Positions 8,363 to 18,283 of a stretch of 64,000 bases of DNA are shown one piece after another. The DNA comes from Enterobacter cloacae. Lineage in GTDB: Bacteria > Pseudomonadota > Gammaproteobacteria > Enterobacterales > Enterobacteriaceae. The stretch spans positions 52,736 through 116,735 of the forward strand of contig NZ_JAALCJ010000010.1 in the NCBI RefSeq assembly GCF_011078175.1. The letters run 5' to 3'. Both the position numbers and the translations under genes were made by a program. The notes under the pieces were generated by a model that was not told where the DNA came from, made no database searches, and was given only the letters and a program-made list of their open reading frames with translations. The number at the start of each line of letters is the position of its first letter. Position 1 is the first letter of the stretch.

Positions 8363-9832
8363 ATGACTTTTCGCCATTGTGTGGCTGTCGATTTAGGCGC
8401 ATCCAGCGGCCGTGTAATGCTCGCCACCTGGGACTGTGACCTGCACACCCTTACGCTTCGCGAAATGCACCGTTTCGCCAATTGTCTGCAAAAACAGGAC
8501 GGTTTTGTTACCTGGGATATTGATGCGCTGGAAGCTGAGATCCGTACCGGGCTTCACAACGTCTGCAAAGACGGCATTCGCATCGACAGTATCGGCATTG
8601 ATACCTGGGGCGTGGATTATGTGCTGCTGGACAGTCAAGGCGAGCGCGTCGGCCTGCCCGTCTCCTACCGAGACAGCCGCACCGATGGACTAATGGCGCA
8701 CGCCATCGCGCAGCTTGGCAAAGAGGACATCTATGGTCGTAGCGGCATCCAGTTTCTGCCGTTTAACACGCTGTACCAGCTGCGCGCGCTGGTAGAGCAA
8801 CAGCCGGAGCTGGTCGAAAAGGTGGCGCATGCGTTACTGATCCCGGATTACCTAAGCTACCGTCTGACCGGCAACATGAACTGGGAATATACCAACGCCA
8901 CCACCACGCAGCTGGTCAATATCAACACCGATAACTGGGATGAACATCTGCTGGCCTGGACCGGCGCCTCGCCATCCTGGTTTGGCACGCCAACCCATCC
9001 GGGCAATGTGATTGGTCACTGGCTTTGCCCGCAGGGGAATGAAATCCCTGTTGTCGCCGTCGCCAGCCATGACACCGCGAGCGCGGTCATTGCTTCGCCG
9101 CTCGCCAGCAAAGACGCGGCCTACCTTTCCTCCGGCACCTGGTCGCTAATGGGCTTTGAGAGTAAAACCCCTTACACCAGCGATGCCGCGCTGGCCGCGA
9201 ACATCACCAATGAAGGCGGCGCCGAAGGCCGCTACCGCGTGCTGAAGAACATCATGGGCCTGTGGCTGCTCCAGCGGGTGCTGAAAGAGCAGAACATCAC
9301 CGACCTGACCGCGCTTATCGCGGAAACCGAAACGCTGAAGGCCTGCACCTACCTGATTAACCCAAACGACGACCGCTTTATTAACCCGGTGCATATGAGC
9401 GCTGAAATCCAGGCCGCCTGTTTTGAAGCGGGGCAACCCGTACCTTCCCGCCCCGCCGAGCTGGCGCGCTGCATTTTTGACAGCCTCGCCCTACTCTATG
9501 CCGACATCCTGAGTGAACTGGCTGACCTTCGCGGTAAACCGTTCAGCCAACTGCATATCGTGGGCGGCGGATGCCAGAACCAGCTGCTGAACCAGCTCTG
9601 CGCCGATGCCTGCGGCATTACCGTGGTGGCAGGTCCGATAGAAGCCTCCACGCTCGGCAATATCGGCATTCAGCTGATGACCCTGGACGAACTTTCAAAC
9701 GTCGACGATTTCCGTTCGGTGGTGACGGCGAATAACAGCCTGACCACTTTCATCCCCCATCCCTGCCATGAAATTGCCCGCTATCGGGCGCAGTTTCAGC
9801 AAAAACGACTGACTAAGGAGCTTTGCGCATGA
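8363..9832 (+). CDS. rhaB: Rhamnulokinase
   Basis: FGGY-family sugar kinase that phosphorylates L-rhamnulose at O1 with ATP, the second step of rhamnose breakdown. 489 residues, equal to E. coli RhaB, beginning [20 protein letters not shown], whose DLGASSGR segment is the N-terminal phosphate-binding motif. A second nucleotide-binding signature, [16 protein letters not shown], lies in the C-terminal half. Start ATG 8363 follows AAGGA by 8 bases. The last codons overlap the rhaA start (ATGA), indicating translational coupling. Confidence 0.97.
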   Translation: MTFRHCVAVDLGASSGRVMLATWDCDLHTLTLREMHRFANCLQKQDGFVTWDIDALEAEIRTGLHNVCKDGIRIDSIGIDTWGVDYVLLDSQGERVGLPVSYRDSRTDGLMAHAIAQLGKEDIYGRSGIQFLPFNTLYQLRALVEQQPELVEKVAHALLIPDYLSYRLTGNMNWEYTNATTTQLVNINTDNWDEHLLAWTGASPSWFGTPTHPGNVIGHWLCPQGNEIPVVAVASHDTASAVIASPLASKDAAYLSSGTWSLMGFESKTPYTSDAALAANITNEGGAEGRYRVLKNIMGLWLLQRVLKEQNITDLTALIAETETLKACTYLINPNDDRFINPVHMSAEIQAACFEAGQPVPSRPAELARCIFDSLALLYADILSELADLRGKPFSQLHIVGGGCQNQLLNQLCADACGITVVAGPIEASTLGNIGIQLMTLDELSNVDDFRSVVTANNSLTTFIPHPCHEIARYRAQFQQKRLTKELCA

Positions 9833-11088
9833 CCACTCAACTTGAACAAGCCTGGGACCTGGCTAAACAGCGTTTCGCCGCCGTTGGCGTGGATGTCGAA
9901 GAGGCGCTGCGCCAGCTCGACCGTCTGCCCGTTTCTATGCACTGCTGGCAGGGCGATGACGTCGCCGGTTTCGAGAACCCGGGCGGTTCCCTGACGGGTG
10001 GCATTCAGGCCACGGGTAACTACCCGGGCAAAGCGCGCAACGCGACCGAACTGCGTGCGGATCTGGAGCTGGCGCTGAGCCTGATCCCGGGGCCAAAACG
10101 CCTGAACCTGCACGCGATTTATCTCGAATCCGACGCGCCGGTCGCGCGTAACGAAATCAAACCGGAACACTTTAAGAACTGGGTGGAGTGGGCAAAGGCC
10201 AACCGGCTGGGACTGGATTTTAACCCGTCCTGCTTCTCGCACCCGCTGAGCACGGACGGGTTTACCCTTGCGCACGCCAACGACGACATCCGTCAGTTCT
10301 GGATCGACCATGTCAAAGCCAGCCGCCGCGTCTCCGCATACTTCGGCGAACAGCTCGGCACACCATCGGTAATGAATATCTGGATCCCGGACGGTATGAA
10401 GGACATTACCGTAGACCGACTGGCCCCGCGTCAGCGCCTGCTGGCCGCGCTGGATGAGGCCATCAGCGAAAAACTGGACCCGGCGCACCACATCGATGCC
10501 GTCGAGAGCAAGCTGTTCGGCATTGGGGCAGAGAGCTACACCGTCGGCTCAAACGAGTTCTACATGGGTTACGCCACCAGCCGCCAGACCGCGCTGTGCC
10601 TGGATGCCGGCCACTTCCATCCAACTGAGGTGATCTCCGACAAGATCTCCGCCGCCATGCTCTTCGTGCCGCGCCTGCTGCTGCACGTCAGCCGTCCGGT
10701 GCGCTGGGACAGCGACCACGTGGTTCTGCTGGATGACGAAACCCAGGCGATTGCCAGCGAAATCATCCGCCACGACCTGTTCGACCGCGTACACATTGGC
10801 CTCGACTTCTTCGACGCCTCCATCAACCGCATCGCGGCGTGGGTAATCGGCACCCGCAACATGAAGAAAGCCCTGCTGCGCGCGCTGCTGGAGCCTGTCG
10901 CCGCCCTGAAACAGCTGGAAGAAAACGGCGACTACACCGCGCGCCTGGCACTGCTGGAAGAACAGAAATCCTTGCCATGGCAGGCGGTGTGGGAGATGTA
11001 CTGCCAGCGTCATGATGCGCCAGCGGGCAGCCAGTGGCTGGACAACGTGCGGGCATATGAGAAAGACGTGTTGAGCCAGCGCGGGTAA
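9829..11088 (+). CDS. rhaA: L-rhamnose isomerase
   Basis: Cytoplasmic TIM-barrel enzyme that converts L-rhamnose to L-rhamnulose using divalent metal (Mn2+ and Zn2+ in the E. coli enzyme). 419 residues, the E. coli length, from [16 protein letters not shown] to KDVLSQRG. Family signatures include [13 protein letters not shown], the metal-site stretch [16 protein letters not shown] and the segment [18 protein letters not shown]. It starts within the rhaB stop codon. A REP-like inverted repeat separates it from rhaD. Confidence 0.97.
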   Translation: MTTQLEQAWDLAKQRFAAVGVDVEEALRQLDRLPVSMHCWQGDDVAGFENPGGSLTGGIQATGNYPGKARNATELRADLELALSLIPGPKRLNLHAIYLESDAPVARNEIKPEHFKNWVEWAKANRLGLDFNPSCFSHPLSTDGFTLAHANDDIRQFWIDHVKASRRVSAYFGEQLGTPSVMNIWIPDGMKDITVDRLAPRQRLLAALDEAISEKLDPAHHIDAVESKLFGIGAESYTVGSNEFYMGYATSRQTALCLDAGHFHPTEVISDKISAAMLFVPRLLLHVSRPVRWDSDHVVLLDDETQAIASEIIRHDLFDRVHIGLDFFDASINRIAAWVIGTRNMKKALLRALLEPVAALKQLEENGDYTARLALLEEQKSLPWQAVWEMYCQRHDAPAGSQWLDNVRAYEKDVLSQRG

Positions 11089-11092
11089 TTGC

Positions 11093-11175
11093 CCCCTCAT
11101 CCCTGCCCTCTCCCCAAAGGTGAGAGGGAGCAAACCATCCCCTCTTCCCGATGGGGAGAGGGTTAGGGTGAGGGG
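11093..11175. repeat. REP-like inverted repeat between rhaA and rhaD
   Basis: Arms 11093-11115 (CCCCTCATCCCTGCCCTCTCCCC shortened here to its core CCCTCTCCCC) and 11153-11175 (core GGGGAGAGGGTTAGGGTG) are near-complementary over 23 bases. The same element recurs at 13118-13200. It is a dispersed extragenic palindrome that may protect or separate mRNA segments. Confidence 0.75.
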
Positions 11176-11208
11176 AAACTCTCACCGCGATAACTGGAAA
11201 AGAAAACT

Positions 11209-12039
11209 ATGCAAACCATCACTACCTCCTGGTTCGTCCAGGGCATGATCAAAGCCACCTCCGATGCCTGGCTGAAGGGCTGGGACGAGCGCAACGGCGG
11301 CAACCTGACGCTACGCCTGGACGATGCGGATATTGAGCCATTTTCCGCAGATTTTCACCAGAAGCCGCGCTATATCGCCCTGAGCCAGCCGATGCCATTG
11401 CTCGCCAATACGCCGTTTATCGTCACCGGTTCCGGTAAGTTCTTCCGCAACGTCCAGCTCGATCCGCAGGCTAACCTGGGCGTGGTCAAAGTGGATAGCG
11501 ACGGCGCGGGCTACCACATTTTGTGGGGGCTGACGGATGACGCAGTGCCAACCTCAGAACTGCCGGCGCACTTCCTCTCCCACTGCGAACGCATTAAGGC
11601 GACCAACGGCAAAGACCGCGTGATTATGCACTGCCACGCCACCAACCTGATCGCCCTGACCTACGTACTGGAAAATAATTCTGATTTCTTCACCCGCAAA
11701 CTGTGGGAAGGCAGCACCGAGTGTCTGGTGGTGTTCCCGGACGGCGTCGGCATTCTGCCGTGGATGGTGCCGGGCACCGACGAAATCGGCCAGGCGACCG
11801 CGACGGACATGCAGAAACACTCGCTGGTGCTGTGGCCGTTCCACGGCGTCTTCGGCAGCGGCCCGACGCTGGATGAAACCTTCGGCCTGATCGACACCGC
11901 CGAAAAATCCGCGGAAGTGCTGGTGAAGGTCTATTCCATGGGCGGCATGAAGCAGACCATCACCCGGGAAGAGCTGATAGCCCTGGGCAAACGCTTTGGC
12001 GTGACCCCGATGCAGTCCGCATTAGATCTGTACAAATAA
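11209..12039 (+). CDS. rhaD: Rhamnulose-1-phosphate aldolase
   Basis: Class II zinc aldolase of the AraD/FucA superfamily; it splits L-rhamnulose 1-phosphate into dihydroxyacetone phosphate and L-lactaldehyde. 276 residues (E. coli 274). Zinc ligands His141 and His143 (MHCHATN) and His212 (WPFHG) and the catalytic Glu117 (SELPAH) are all in place at E. coli numbering. It follows rhaA after a repeat element and is followed by the ABC-importer genes, an arrangement different from E. coli, where rhaM follows directly. Confidence 0.96.
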   Translation: MQTITTSWFVQGMIKATSDAWLKGWDERNGGNLTLRLDDADIEPFSADFHQKPRYIALSQPMPLLANTPFIVTGSGKFFRNVQLDPQANLGVVKVDSDGAGYHILWGLTDDAVPTSELPAHFLSHCERIKATNGKDRVIMHCHATNLIALTYVLENNSDFFTRKLWEGSTECLVVFPDGVGILPWMVPGTDEIGQATATDMQKHSLVLWPFHGVFGSGPTLDETFGLIDTAEKSAEVLVKVYSMGGMKQTITREELIALGKRFGVTPMQSALDLYK

Positions 12040-12047
12040 TAACATCG

Positions 12048-12071
12048 CGCCCCGCTCATTGAGACGGGGCG
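12048..12071 (+). other. Intercistronic stem-loop between rhaD and the binding-protein gene
   Basis: CGCCCCG (12048-12054) pairs with CGGGGCG (12065-12071), with an inner CTC/GAG helix. It is followed by AAAACC, not a T-run, so it looks like an mRNA-stabilising or processing hairpin rather than a terminator. Confidence 0.5.
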
Positions 12072-12121
12072 AAAACCACCTGCAATCCCTACAACTAACT
12101 CAAGTCAGTGGAGTAAAAGCA

Positions 12122-13108
12122 ATGAAAATAAAAGCAAGCTTGATCCTCACCGTTGCCGCTCTGGCGTTGTCCGGTTCCGCTTTAGCAGAAGTGAAAATCG
12201 CCCTGGTGGCGAAGTCCTTAGGGAATGGATTCTTCGAAGCAGCGAACGTCGGCGCGCAGGAGGCGGCCAAAGAGTTAGGCGATGTAAAAGTGATTTATAC
12301 CGGCCCGACCACCACCACGGCGGAAGCACAGATCGAGGTGTTGAACGGGTTGATCGCCCAGGGCGTGGATGCGATCGCCATTTCCGCGAACGATCCGGAC
12401 GCCGTCGTGCCGGTGCTGAAAAAAGCGATGCAGCGCGGCATAAAGGTCGTGTCCTGGGATTCCGGCGTGGCGAAAGCCGGACGTCAAATTCACCTGAACC
12501 CGTCGAATAACGCGCTGATTGGCGAAACCAACGTGAAGCTCGCCGCCGATGCTCTGAAGGCGCTCAACGTTGAGAAAGGTGACGTCGCCGTGCTGAGCGC
12601 GACCCCAACCTCCACCAACCAGAACATCTGGATTGCGGAGATGAAAAAGGTGCTGCCGAAGTACCCGTCCGTTAATCTGGTGACCGTGGCCTACGGGGAC
12701 GATCTCTCCGACAAAAGCTACCGCGAAGCGGTCGGTCTGCTGAAAACCTACCCGGACCTGAAAGTGATCGTCTCGCCTTCGTCAGTAGGTATTGTCGCCG
12801 CGGCTCAGGCGGTGAAGGACCAGGGCAAAATTGGCAAAGTGTATGTTACGGGGTTAGGCCTGCCGTCCGAAATGGCCGGCGCGGTGAAATCCGGCGCGAG
12901 CAAAAGCTTTGCTATCTGGAACCCGATTGATCTTGGCTATGCCGCAACTTACTTAGCGGACGATCTGGTGAAAGGCACGGCCACCAAAGACGAAGCCAGC
13001 ATGGGTAAACTGGGCAAAGTGAAGCTGGATGCCGACGGTAACGGCGCGATGGCGGAGCCGTTCGTTTACGATGCCAGCAATATTGATAAGTTCTCGAAAA
13101 TTTTCTGA
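12122..13108 (+). CDS. Rhamnose ABC transporter, substrate-binding protein
   Basis: Periplasmic sugar-binding protein of the ribose/galactose-binding (Peripla_BP_4) type, 328 residues. The signal peptide MKIKASLILTVAALALSGSALA ends in a clean ALA cleavage site. The mature protein starts EVKIALVAKSLGNGFFEAAN, the usual first strand and ligand loop. Its place between rhaD and an ATPase-permease-permease set inside a rha operon points to L-rhamnose as ligand; rhizobial rhamnose importers use the same gene set, where this subunit is called RhaS. That name is avoided here because rhaS is the regulator. ATG 12122 is preceded by GGAG. Ligand identity is inference. Confidence 0.88.
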   Translation: MKIKASLILTVAALALSGSALAEVKIALVAKSLGNGFFEAANVGAQEAAKELGDVKVIYTGPTTTTAEAQIEVLNGLIAQGVDAIAISANDPDAVVPVLKKAMQRGIKVVSWDSGVAKAGRQIHLNPSNNALIGETNVKLAADALKALNVEKGDVAVLSATPTSTNQNIWIAEMKKVLPKYPSVNLVTVAYGDDLSDKSYREAVGLLKTYPDLKVIVSPSSVGIVAAAQAVKDQGKIGKVYVTGLGLPSEMAGAVKSGASKSFAIWNPIDLGYAATYLADDLVKGTATKDEASMGKLGKVKLDADGNGAMAEPFVYDASNIDKFSKIF

Positions 13109-13117
13109 TCCTTATCT

Positions 13118-13200
13118 CCCTCTCCCTGTGGGAGAGGGTCGGGGTGAGGGCATCAGGCCGCATCTCCCCTCACCCTAACCCTCTCCCGAGGGGAGAGGGG
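13118..13200. repeat. REP-like double palindrome between binding protein and ATPase genes
   Basis: Two hairpins in inverted order: CCCTCTCCC-TGT-GGGAGAGGG (13118-13138) and CCCTCTCCC-GAG-GGGAGAGGG (from about 13180), with GGTGAGGG and CCCTCACC between them. Same family as 11093-11175. Its place just after the binding-protein gene suggests it holds up the level of that upstream mRNA, as REP elements do in other importer operons (inference). Confidence 0.75.
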
Positions 13201-13218
13201 ATCTAACGGAGAACTATC

Positions 13219-14721
13219 ATGACCCCATTGCTACAGCTTTCTGGCATCACCAAGGTGTTCCCCGGCGTGCGTGCCCTTGAGAACGTGCAGCTTGCGCTGT
13301 GGCCCGGCAAAGTGACGGCGCTTATCGGCGAAAACGGCGCGGGCAAATCGACGCTGGTCAAAGTGATGACCGGCATTTACCAGCCCGACGAGGGCGAAAT
13401 CCTCTACAAAGCGATCCCCGTACAGCTCCCGACGCCGGAGTCTGCGCATAAAATAGGCATCACTGCCATTCATCAGGAAACCGTCCTGTTCGATGAACTG
13501 TCGGTCACCGAAAATATTTTTGTCGGTCAGTACCTCCACAAAGGCGTCCTGAAAAAGCTCGACTGGCCGGAAATGCACCGCCGGGCACAGGCGATCCTCA
13601 CCCGGCTTGAGGTGCAAATCGACCCGCGCGCAACGCTGAAAACCCTGAGCATCGCCCAGCGTCACATGGTGGCGATTGCCCGCGCGCTGTCGTTTGAGGC
13701 GCAGGTGGTGATCCTCGATGAACCGACGGCGGCGCTGTCGCAGCATGAAATCCTCGAGTTTTACCAGATTGTGGAGCGTTTAAAGCAGGAGGGTAAAGCC
13801 ATCCTCTTTATCTCCCACAAGTTCGACGAGATTTTTGAGCTGGCCGATCACTACACCATTTTGCGCGACGGTGTGTTCGTCGGTGCAGGGGCAATAAATG
13901 AAATCACCGAGGAGCGGATGGTGTCGATGATGGTCGGGCGCGCCATTACCCAAACCTTCCCGAAAATCGACTGCGAAAAAGGCGAGACGGTGCTGGAGGT
14001 GAAAAAACTCTGCCATCCGACCGAGTTTGCGCATATCTCGTTCTCTCTGCGTAAAGGAGAAATCCTCGGCTTTTACGGGCTGGTGGGTGCCGGGCGTACC
14101 GAATTAATGCAAGCGCTTTCCGGCGTCACGCAGCCGTCGTCGGGTGAAATCATCCTCAACGGTCAGCCCAGACGCTTCCGCCAGCCTGCGGATGCGATCA
14201 AAGCCGGTATCGTCTGCGTGCCGGAAGAAAGGCAGAAACAGGGGGCGATTATCGCCCTGCCGATTGCCCAGAACATCAGCCTGCCTCAGCTTAGCACGCT
14301 CAATCCGAACGGCGTGCTGCATGACGACCGCGAATGGAAGCTGACAGACGAATACGCCAGGCGCCTGCAAGTGAAAGCCTTCAGCTGGAAGCAGGCGGTG
14401 GAGACTCTCTCTGGCGGCAACCAGCAAAAGGTCGTGATTGGCAAATGGCTGGCAACGCACCCTGACGTAATCATCCTTGATGAGCCGACAAAAGGCATCG
14501 ATATCGGTTCAAAGGCAGCCGTGCATCAGTTTATGTCTGAGCTGGTCGGCCAGGGGCTGGCCGTAATTATGGTCTCGTCCGAACTGCCGGAAGTGATGGG
14601 CATGGCGGATCGCATTATCGTCATGCACGAGGGGCTGATGGTGGCCGAATACCAGGCGGGAGACGCGACGGCAGAAACCATCGTCAGCGCCGCCAGCGGT
14701 GCAAAACAGGAGGCGGCATAA
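13219..14721 (+). CDS. Rhamnose ABC transporter, ATP-binding protein (two NBDs)
   Basis: Cytoplasmic double ATPase of the RbsA/MglA sugar importer class, 500 residues. First nucleotide domain: Walker A GENGAGKST at 37-45 and Walker B VVILDEPTA near 160. Second domain: degenerate Walker A GLVGAGRTEL, intact signature LSGGNQQKV and Walker B VIILDEPTKG, the pattern typical of this class in which the two sites differ. It follows the REP element and overlaps the next permease by one base (TAATG). Predicted to power L-rhamnose uptake; rhizobial equivalent is RhaT, a name used here for the symporter. Confidence 0.9.
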   Translation: MTPLLQLSGITKVFPGVRALENVQLALWPGKVTALIGENGAGKSTLVKVMTGIYQPDEGEILYKAIPVQLPTPESAHKIGITAIHQETVLFDELSVTENIFVGQYLHKGVLKKLDWPEMHRRAQAILTRLEVQIDPRATLKTLSIAQRHMVAIARALSFEAQVVILDEPTAALSQHEILEFYQIVERLKQEGKAILFISHKFDEIFELADHYTILRDGVFVGAGAINEITEERMVSMMVGRAITQTFPKIDCEKGETVLEVKKLCHPTEFAHISFSLRKGEILGFYGLVGAGRTELMQALSGVTQPSSGEIILNGQPRRFRQPADAIKAGIVCVPEERQKQGAIIALPIAQNISLPQLSTLNPNGVLHDDREWKLTDEYARRLQVKAFSWKQAVETLSGGNQQKVVIGKWLATHPDVIILDEPTKGIDIGSKAAVHQFMSELVGQGLAVIMVSSELPEVMGMADRIIVMHEGLMVAEYQAGDATAETIVSAASGAKQEAA

Positions 14722-15725
14722 TGCTTAGCTCACTCTTAAAACACCGCGAAGCGCTGCTTGGCGCGGTGATTGTCCTGATGGTCGTCGCCATTGGCAGCCG
14801 CGTGCCGTCGTTTATCGCGCCAGGTAACCTGGTGGAGATGTTTAACGACACCGCCATTCTGATCGTCCTCGCGCTCGGGCAGATGATGGTGCTGCTCACT
14901 AAAGGCATCGACCTGTCGATGGCGGCCAATCTGGCCCTGACCGGGATGATTGTCGCCCTGATTAACTTCCATTACCCGGACGTGCCCGTCTGGGCGCTGC
15001 TGATCCTCGCCAGCGCGCTTGGGCTGCTGATGGGCGCGATAAACGGCCTGCTGGTGTGGAAGCTGGGCATTCCGGCGATTGTGGTAACGCTCGGCACCAT
15101 GAGCATCTACCGCGGAATGATCTTTTTGCTCTCCGGCGGCGGCTGGGTGAACTCCAACCAGATGGGTACAGACTTCCTCGGCCTGACGCGTGCGTCAGTG
15201 CTGGGCTTGCCGGTGCTGAGCTGGTGCGCCATCGCCGCACTGCTGCTGGTGGGCTACTTCCTGCGCTACAGCCGCACCGGACGGGCGCTCTACACCGCAG
15301 GCGGGAACGCCACGGCAGCGTACTACACCGGGATCAACGCCGGGAAAATGCAGTTCATCAGCTTCTGCCTTTCCGGTCTGCTGGCCGGGTTCTGCGGCTA
15401 CCTGTGGATCTCGCGCTTTGCCGTTGCGTATGTTGACGTCGCGAACGGTTTTGAATTGCAGGTGGTGGCAGCCTGTGTGATTGGCGGGATCAGCACCATG
15501 GGCGGCACCGGCCGCGTGCTCGGCTGTCTGTTCGGGGCGCTGTTTCTTGGCGTCATCAATAACGCCCTGCCGGTGATCGGCATCTCCCCGTTCTGGCAAA
15601 TGGCGATTTCCGGCGCGGTCATTGTCATCGCTGTGCTGCTGAACGAACGCGGCAACAAGCGCAAAGGCAGGCTGATCCTGCGCGACGCGGCGCTGGCACG
15701 TCAGAAACTGGCGGTGAAACCATGA
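14721..15725 (+). CDS. Rhamnose ABC transporter permease 1
   Basis: Inner-membrane permease of the RbsC/AraH family, 334 residues with about eight to ten hydrophobic helices. Family signatures are LALGQMMVLLTKGIDLSMAA and AACVIGGISTMGGTGRVLG. Start ATG 14721 overlaps the ATPase stop by one base and its own end overlaps the next permease by four bases (ATGA), so the three are translationally coupled. Pairs with the second permease as a heterodimer, like rhizobial RhaP and RhaQ (assignment by order and family). Confidence 0.88.
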   Translation: MLSSLLKHREALLGAVIVLMVVAIGSRVPSFIAPGNLVEMFNDTAILIVLALGQMMVLLTKGIDLSMAANLALTGMIVALINFHYPDVPVWALLILASALGLLMGAINGLLVWKLGIPAIVVTLGTMSIYRGMIFLLSGGGWVNSNQMGTDFLGLTRASVLGLPVLSWCAIAALLLVGYFLRYSRTGRALYTAGGNATAAYYTGINAGKMQFISFCLSGLLAGFCGYLWISRFAVAYVDVANGFELQVVAACVIGGISTMGGTGRVLGCLFGALFLGVINNALPVIGISPFWQMAISGAVIVIAVLLNERGNKRKGRLILRDAALARQKLAVKP

Positions 15726-16726
15726 GTAAAATGATGACATCTGAAGAGTTCAAACCCACTTCTGCGCCGGGCATCTTCCAGCGCCTGCTGTGCTGGGAGG
15801 GCTTCCTGCTGGCGGTGACGCTGGCGGTGTTCGTGGTGAACGCGCTCGCCTCGCCCTACTTCCTCAACATCTGGAACCTCTCCGACGCGACGTTCAACTT
15901 CACCGAAAAGGCGATCATCGTGTTGCCGATGGCGATGCTGATTATCGCCCGGGAAATTGACCTGTCGGTGGCCTCTACCATCGCGCTCAGCTCCACGGTG
16001 ATGGGCTTTTGCGCGGCGGCGGGAGTCGATACGCCGCTGCTGGTCTGCGTGGGATTAGGCGTCGGGCTACTGTGCGGGCTGTTCAACGGCATTCTGGTGA
16101 CGCGCTTTAACCTGTCGTCCATCGTCATCACCATCGGCACCATGAGCCTGTACCGTGGTATCACCTACATCCTGCTCGGAGACCAGGCGCTGAACAGCTA
16201 CCCGGAGAGCTTTGCCTGGTTCGGCCAAGGCTACGTCTGGGGTGCGCTGTCGTTCGAGTTCGCGCTGTTTATTGTACTGGCCGCTCTGTTTGCCTTTGCG
16301 CTGCACCGCACCAATTTTGGCCGCCGCACCTACGCCATCGGTAACAACCCGACCGGCGCGTGGTACTCCGGCATCAACGTGAAGCGCCACAACCTGATCC
16401 TGTTTGCGCTGGTAGGACTGATGTCCGGCCTGGCGTCGGTGCTGCTCACCTCGCGGCTGGGCAGCACCCGCCCGACCATCGCGATGGGCTGGGAGCTGGC
16501 GGTGGTGACGATGGCGGTGCTCGGCGGCGTCAATATTCTCGGCGGGTCCGGCAGCATGGTGGGCGTGATTATCGCCGCCTTCCTGATGGGGCTGGTGACC
16601 TTCGGCCTGAGCCTGCTCAACGTGCCGGGCATTGTGATGTCGGTGATCATCGGCGCCATGCTGATCGTGGTGATTTCGCTGCCGATTATCACTCGCCGGA
16701 TTATGCAGCGAAGACGGATCTCATAG
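15722..16726 (+). CDS. Rhamnose ABC transporter permease 2
   Basis: Second RbsC-type permease, 334 residues, with the matching signatures PMAMLIIAREIDLSVASTIA and MAVLGGVNILGGSGSMVG. It is clearly paralogous to the first permease but diverged. The stop codon TAG is the first part of a REP element (16726-16793), after which the fucO-like gene begins. Confidence 0.88.
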   Translation: MSKMMTSEEFKPTSAPGIFQRLLCWEGFLLAVTLAVFVVNALASPYFLNIWNLSDATFNFTEKAIIVLPMAMLIIAREIDLSVASTIALSSTVMGFCAAAGVDTPLLVCVGLGVGLLCGLFNGILVTRFNLSSIVITIGTMSLYRGITYILLGDQALNSYPESFAWFGQGYVWGALSFEFALFIVLAALFAFALHRTNFGRRTYAIGNNPTGAWYSGINVKRHNLILFALVGLMSGLASVLLTSRLGSTRPTIAMGWELAVVTMAVLGGVNILGGSGSMVGVIIAAFLMGLVTFGLSLLNVPGIVMSVIIGAMLIVVISLPIITRRIMQRRRIS

Positions 16727-16793
16727 CCGGGTGGCACTGCGTTTACCCGGCCTGCTTAACCGTAGGCCCGCGCAAGCGCAGCGCCGCCGGGCA
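16726..16793. repeat. REP/BIME element between permease and fucO-like genes
   Basis: GCCGGGTGGCACTGCG with TTACCCGGC (16726-16751) forms one palindromic unit; TAGGCCCG...GCCGGGC (about 16763-16793) forms a second inverted unit. Same family as 46288, 52821 and 63806. Confidence 0.75.
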
Positions 16794-16823
16794 TAAAAAT
16801 CACAGTAATTAAGGAGAATTATC

Positions 16824-17972
16824 ATGAGCTTTATGTTGGCACTGCCAAAAATCAGCCTGCACGGCGCGGGCGCAATCGGCGATATGGTCAACCTGGTGGC
16901 GAGCAAGCAGTGGGGAAAAGCGCTGGTTGTCACCGACGGTCAGTTGGTAAAACTCGGCCTGCTCGACAGCCTGTTTAACGCGCTGGATGCCCATCAGATG
17001 TCGTATCACCTGTTCGATGAGGTGTTCCCGAACCCGACGGAGGCGCTGGTGCAGAAAGGCTATGCGGCATATCAGGACGCGGAGTGTGATTACGTGATTG
17101 CCTTCGGCGGCGGCAGCCCGATTGATACCGCCAAGGCAATCAAAATCCTCACCGCCAACCCCGGTCCGTCAACCGATTACTCCGGCGTCGGCAAGGTGAA
17201 AAACGCGGGCGTGCCGCTGGTGGCAATCAACACCACCGCAGGCACGGCAGCGGAGATGACCAGCAACGCGGTGATCATTGACTCCGCGCGGCAGGTGAAA
17301 GAGGTGATCATCGACCCGAACATCATCCCGGATATCGCCGTGGATGATGCCAGCGTGATGCTTGATATTCCGGCCTCCGTGACCGCCGCAACCGGCATGG
17401 ATGCGTTAACCCACGCCATTGAAGCCTACGTGTCCGTCGGCGCGCACCCGCTCACTGATGCCAACGCGCTGGAAGCGATTCGCCTGATCAACCTGTGGCT
17501 GCCGAAAGCGGTCGACGACGGTCACAACCTGGAAGCGCGCGAGCAGATGGCCTTTGGTCAGTATCTGGCGGGCATGGCGTTTAACAGCGCCGGTCTGGGG
17601 CTGGTGCATGCCCTGGCACACCAGCCGGGCGCGACGCACAACCTGCCGCACGGCGTGTGCAATGCCATCCTGCTGCCGATCGTCGAAAACTTTAACCGCC
17701 CGAACGCGGCCGCGCGTTTTGCCCGCGTGGCGCAGGCGATGGGCGTTGACACGCGCGGCATGAGCGATGAAGCCGCAAGCATGTCAGCCATTCAGGCGAT
17801 TCGTGACCTGAGCGCCCGCGTCGGCATTCCGTCCGGCTTCAGCCAGCTCGGCGTCACCAAAGCCGATATCGAAGGCTGGCTGGATAAAGCCCTCGCCGAC
17901 CCGTGCGCGCCGTGTAACCCGCGCACCGCCAGCCGCGATGAGGTGCGCGAACTCTATCTGGAGGCATTATGA
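16824..17972 (+). CDS. fucO: Iron-dependent alcohol dehydrogenase, probable lactaldehyde reductase
   Basis: Group III (iron) NAD-dependent alcohol dehydrogenase, 382 residues. It has the NAD motif GGGSPID (95-101), the [16 protein letters not shown] signature with metal ligands Asp193 and His197, and His262 (LVHALAHQ) and His276 (NLPHGV). From memory its sequence is nearer E. coli YiaY than E. coli FucO, but its place between rhamnose transport and rhaM suggests that it reduces the L-lactaldehyde made by RhaD to 1,2-propanediol. The symbol is by role, not proven orthology. RBS AAGGAG lies 8 bases before the start; its last codons overlap rhaM by four bases. Confidence 0.8.
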   Translation: MSFMLALPKISLHGAGAIGDMVNLVASKQWGKALVVTDGQLVKLGLLDSLFNALDAHQMSYHLFDEVFPNPTEALVQKGYAAYQDAECDYVIAFGGGSPIDTAKAIKILTANPGPSTDYSGVGKVKNAGVPLVAINTTAGTAAEMTSNAVIIDSARQVKEVIIDPNIIPDIAVDDASVMLDIPASVTAATGMDALTHAIEAYVSVGAHPLTDANALEAIRLINLWLPKAVDDGHNLEAREQMAFGQYLAGMAFNSAGLGLVHALAHQPGATHNLPHGVCNAILLPIVENFNRPNAAARFARVAQAMGVDTRGMSDEAASMSAIQAIRDLSARVGIPSGFSQLGVTKADIEGWLDKALADPCAPCNPRTASRDEVRELYLEAL

Positions 17973-18283
17973 TCCGCAAAGCCTTTGTGATGCAGGTAAA
18001 CCCTGACGCACACGAGGAGTATGAACGTCGCCACAATCCGATCTGGCCCGAGCTGGAAGCGGTACTGAAAGCCCACGGCGCGCACCACTACGCCATTTAC
18101 CTCGACAAAGCCCGCAACCTCCTTTTTGCGACGGTGGAGATTGAATCGGAAGAGCGCTGGAACGCGGTGGCGAATACCGACGTCTGCCAGCGCTGGTGGA
18201 AACATATGGGTGACGTTATGCCGTCTAACCCGGATAACAGCCCGGTGAGTACGGAACTGAAAGAGGTGTTTTACCTGGAGTGA
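17969..18283 (+). CDS. rhaM: L-rhamnose mutarotase
   Basis: Interconverts alpha and beta anomers of L-rhamnose. 104 residues, the E. coli length, starting [33 protein letters not shown], with the conserved NPIWPEL and [10 protein letters not shown] segments and His29-region acid/base residues of the dimeric alpha-beta barrel family. Translationally coupled to the preceding dehydrogenase by ATGA. Last gene of the extended rha operon. Its 3' end overlaps the convergent rafB end by 13 bases (18271-18283). Confidence 0.95.
   Translation: MIRKAFVMQVNPDAHEEYERRHNPIWPELEAVLKAHGAHHYAIYLDKARNLLFATVEIESEERWNAVANTDVCQRWWKHMGDVMPSNPDNSPVSTELKEVFYLE

Noticed and set aside
11093..13200. Repeated CCCTCTCCC units as a CRISPR array
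   Set aside because: Only two separated inverted copies, no regular spacers and no cas genes; they are REP-like palindromes.
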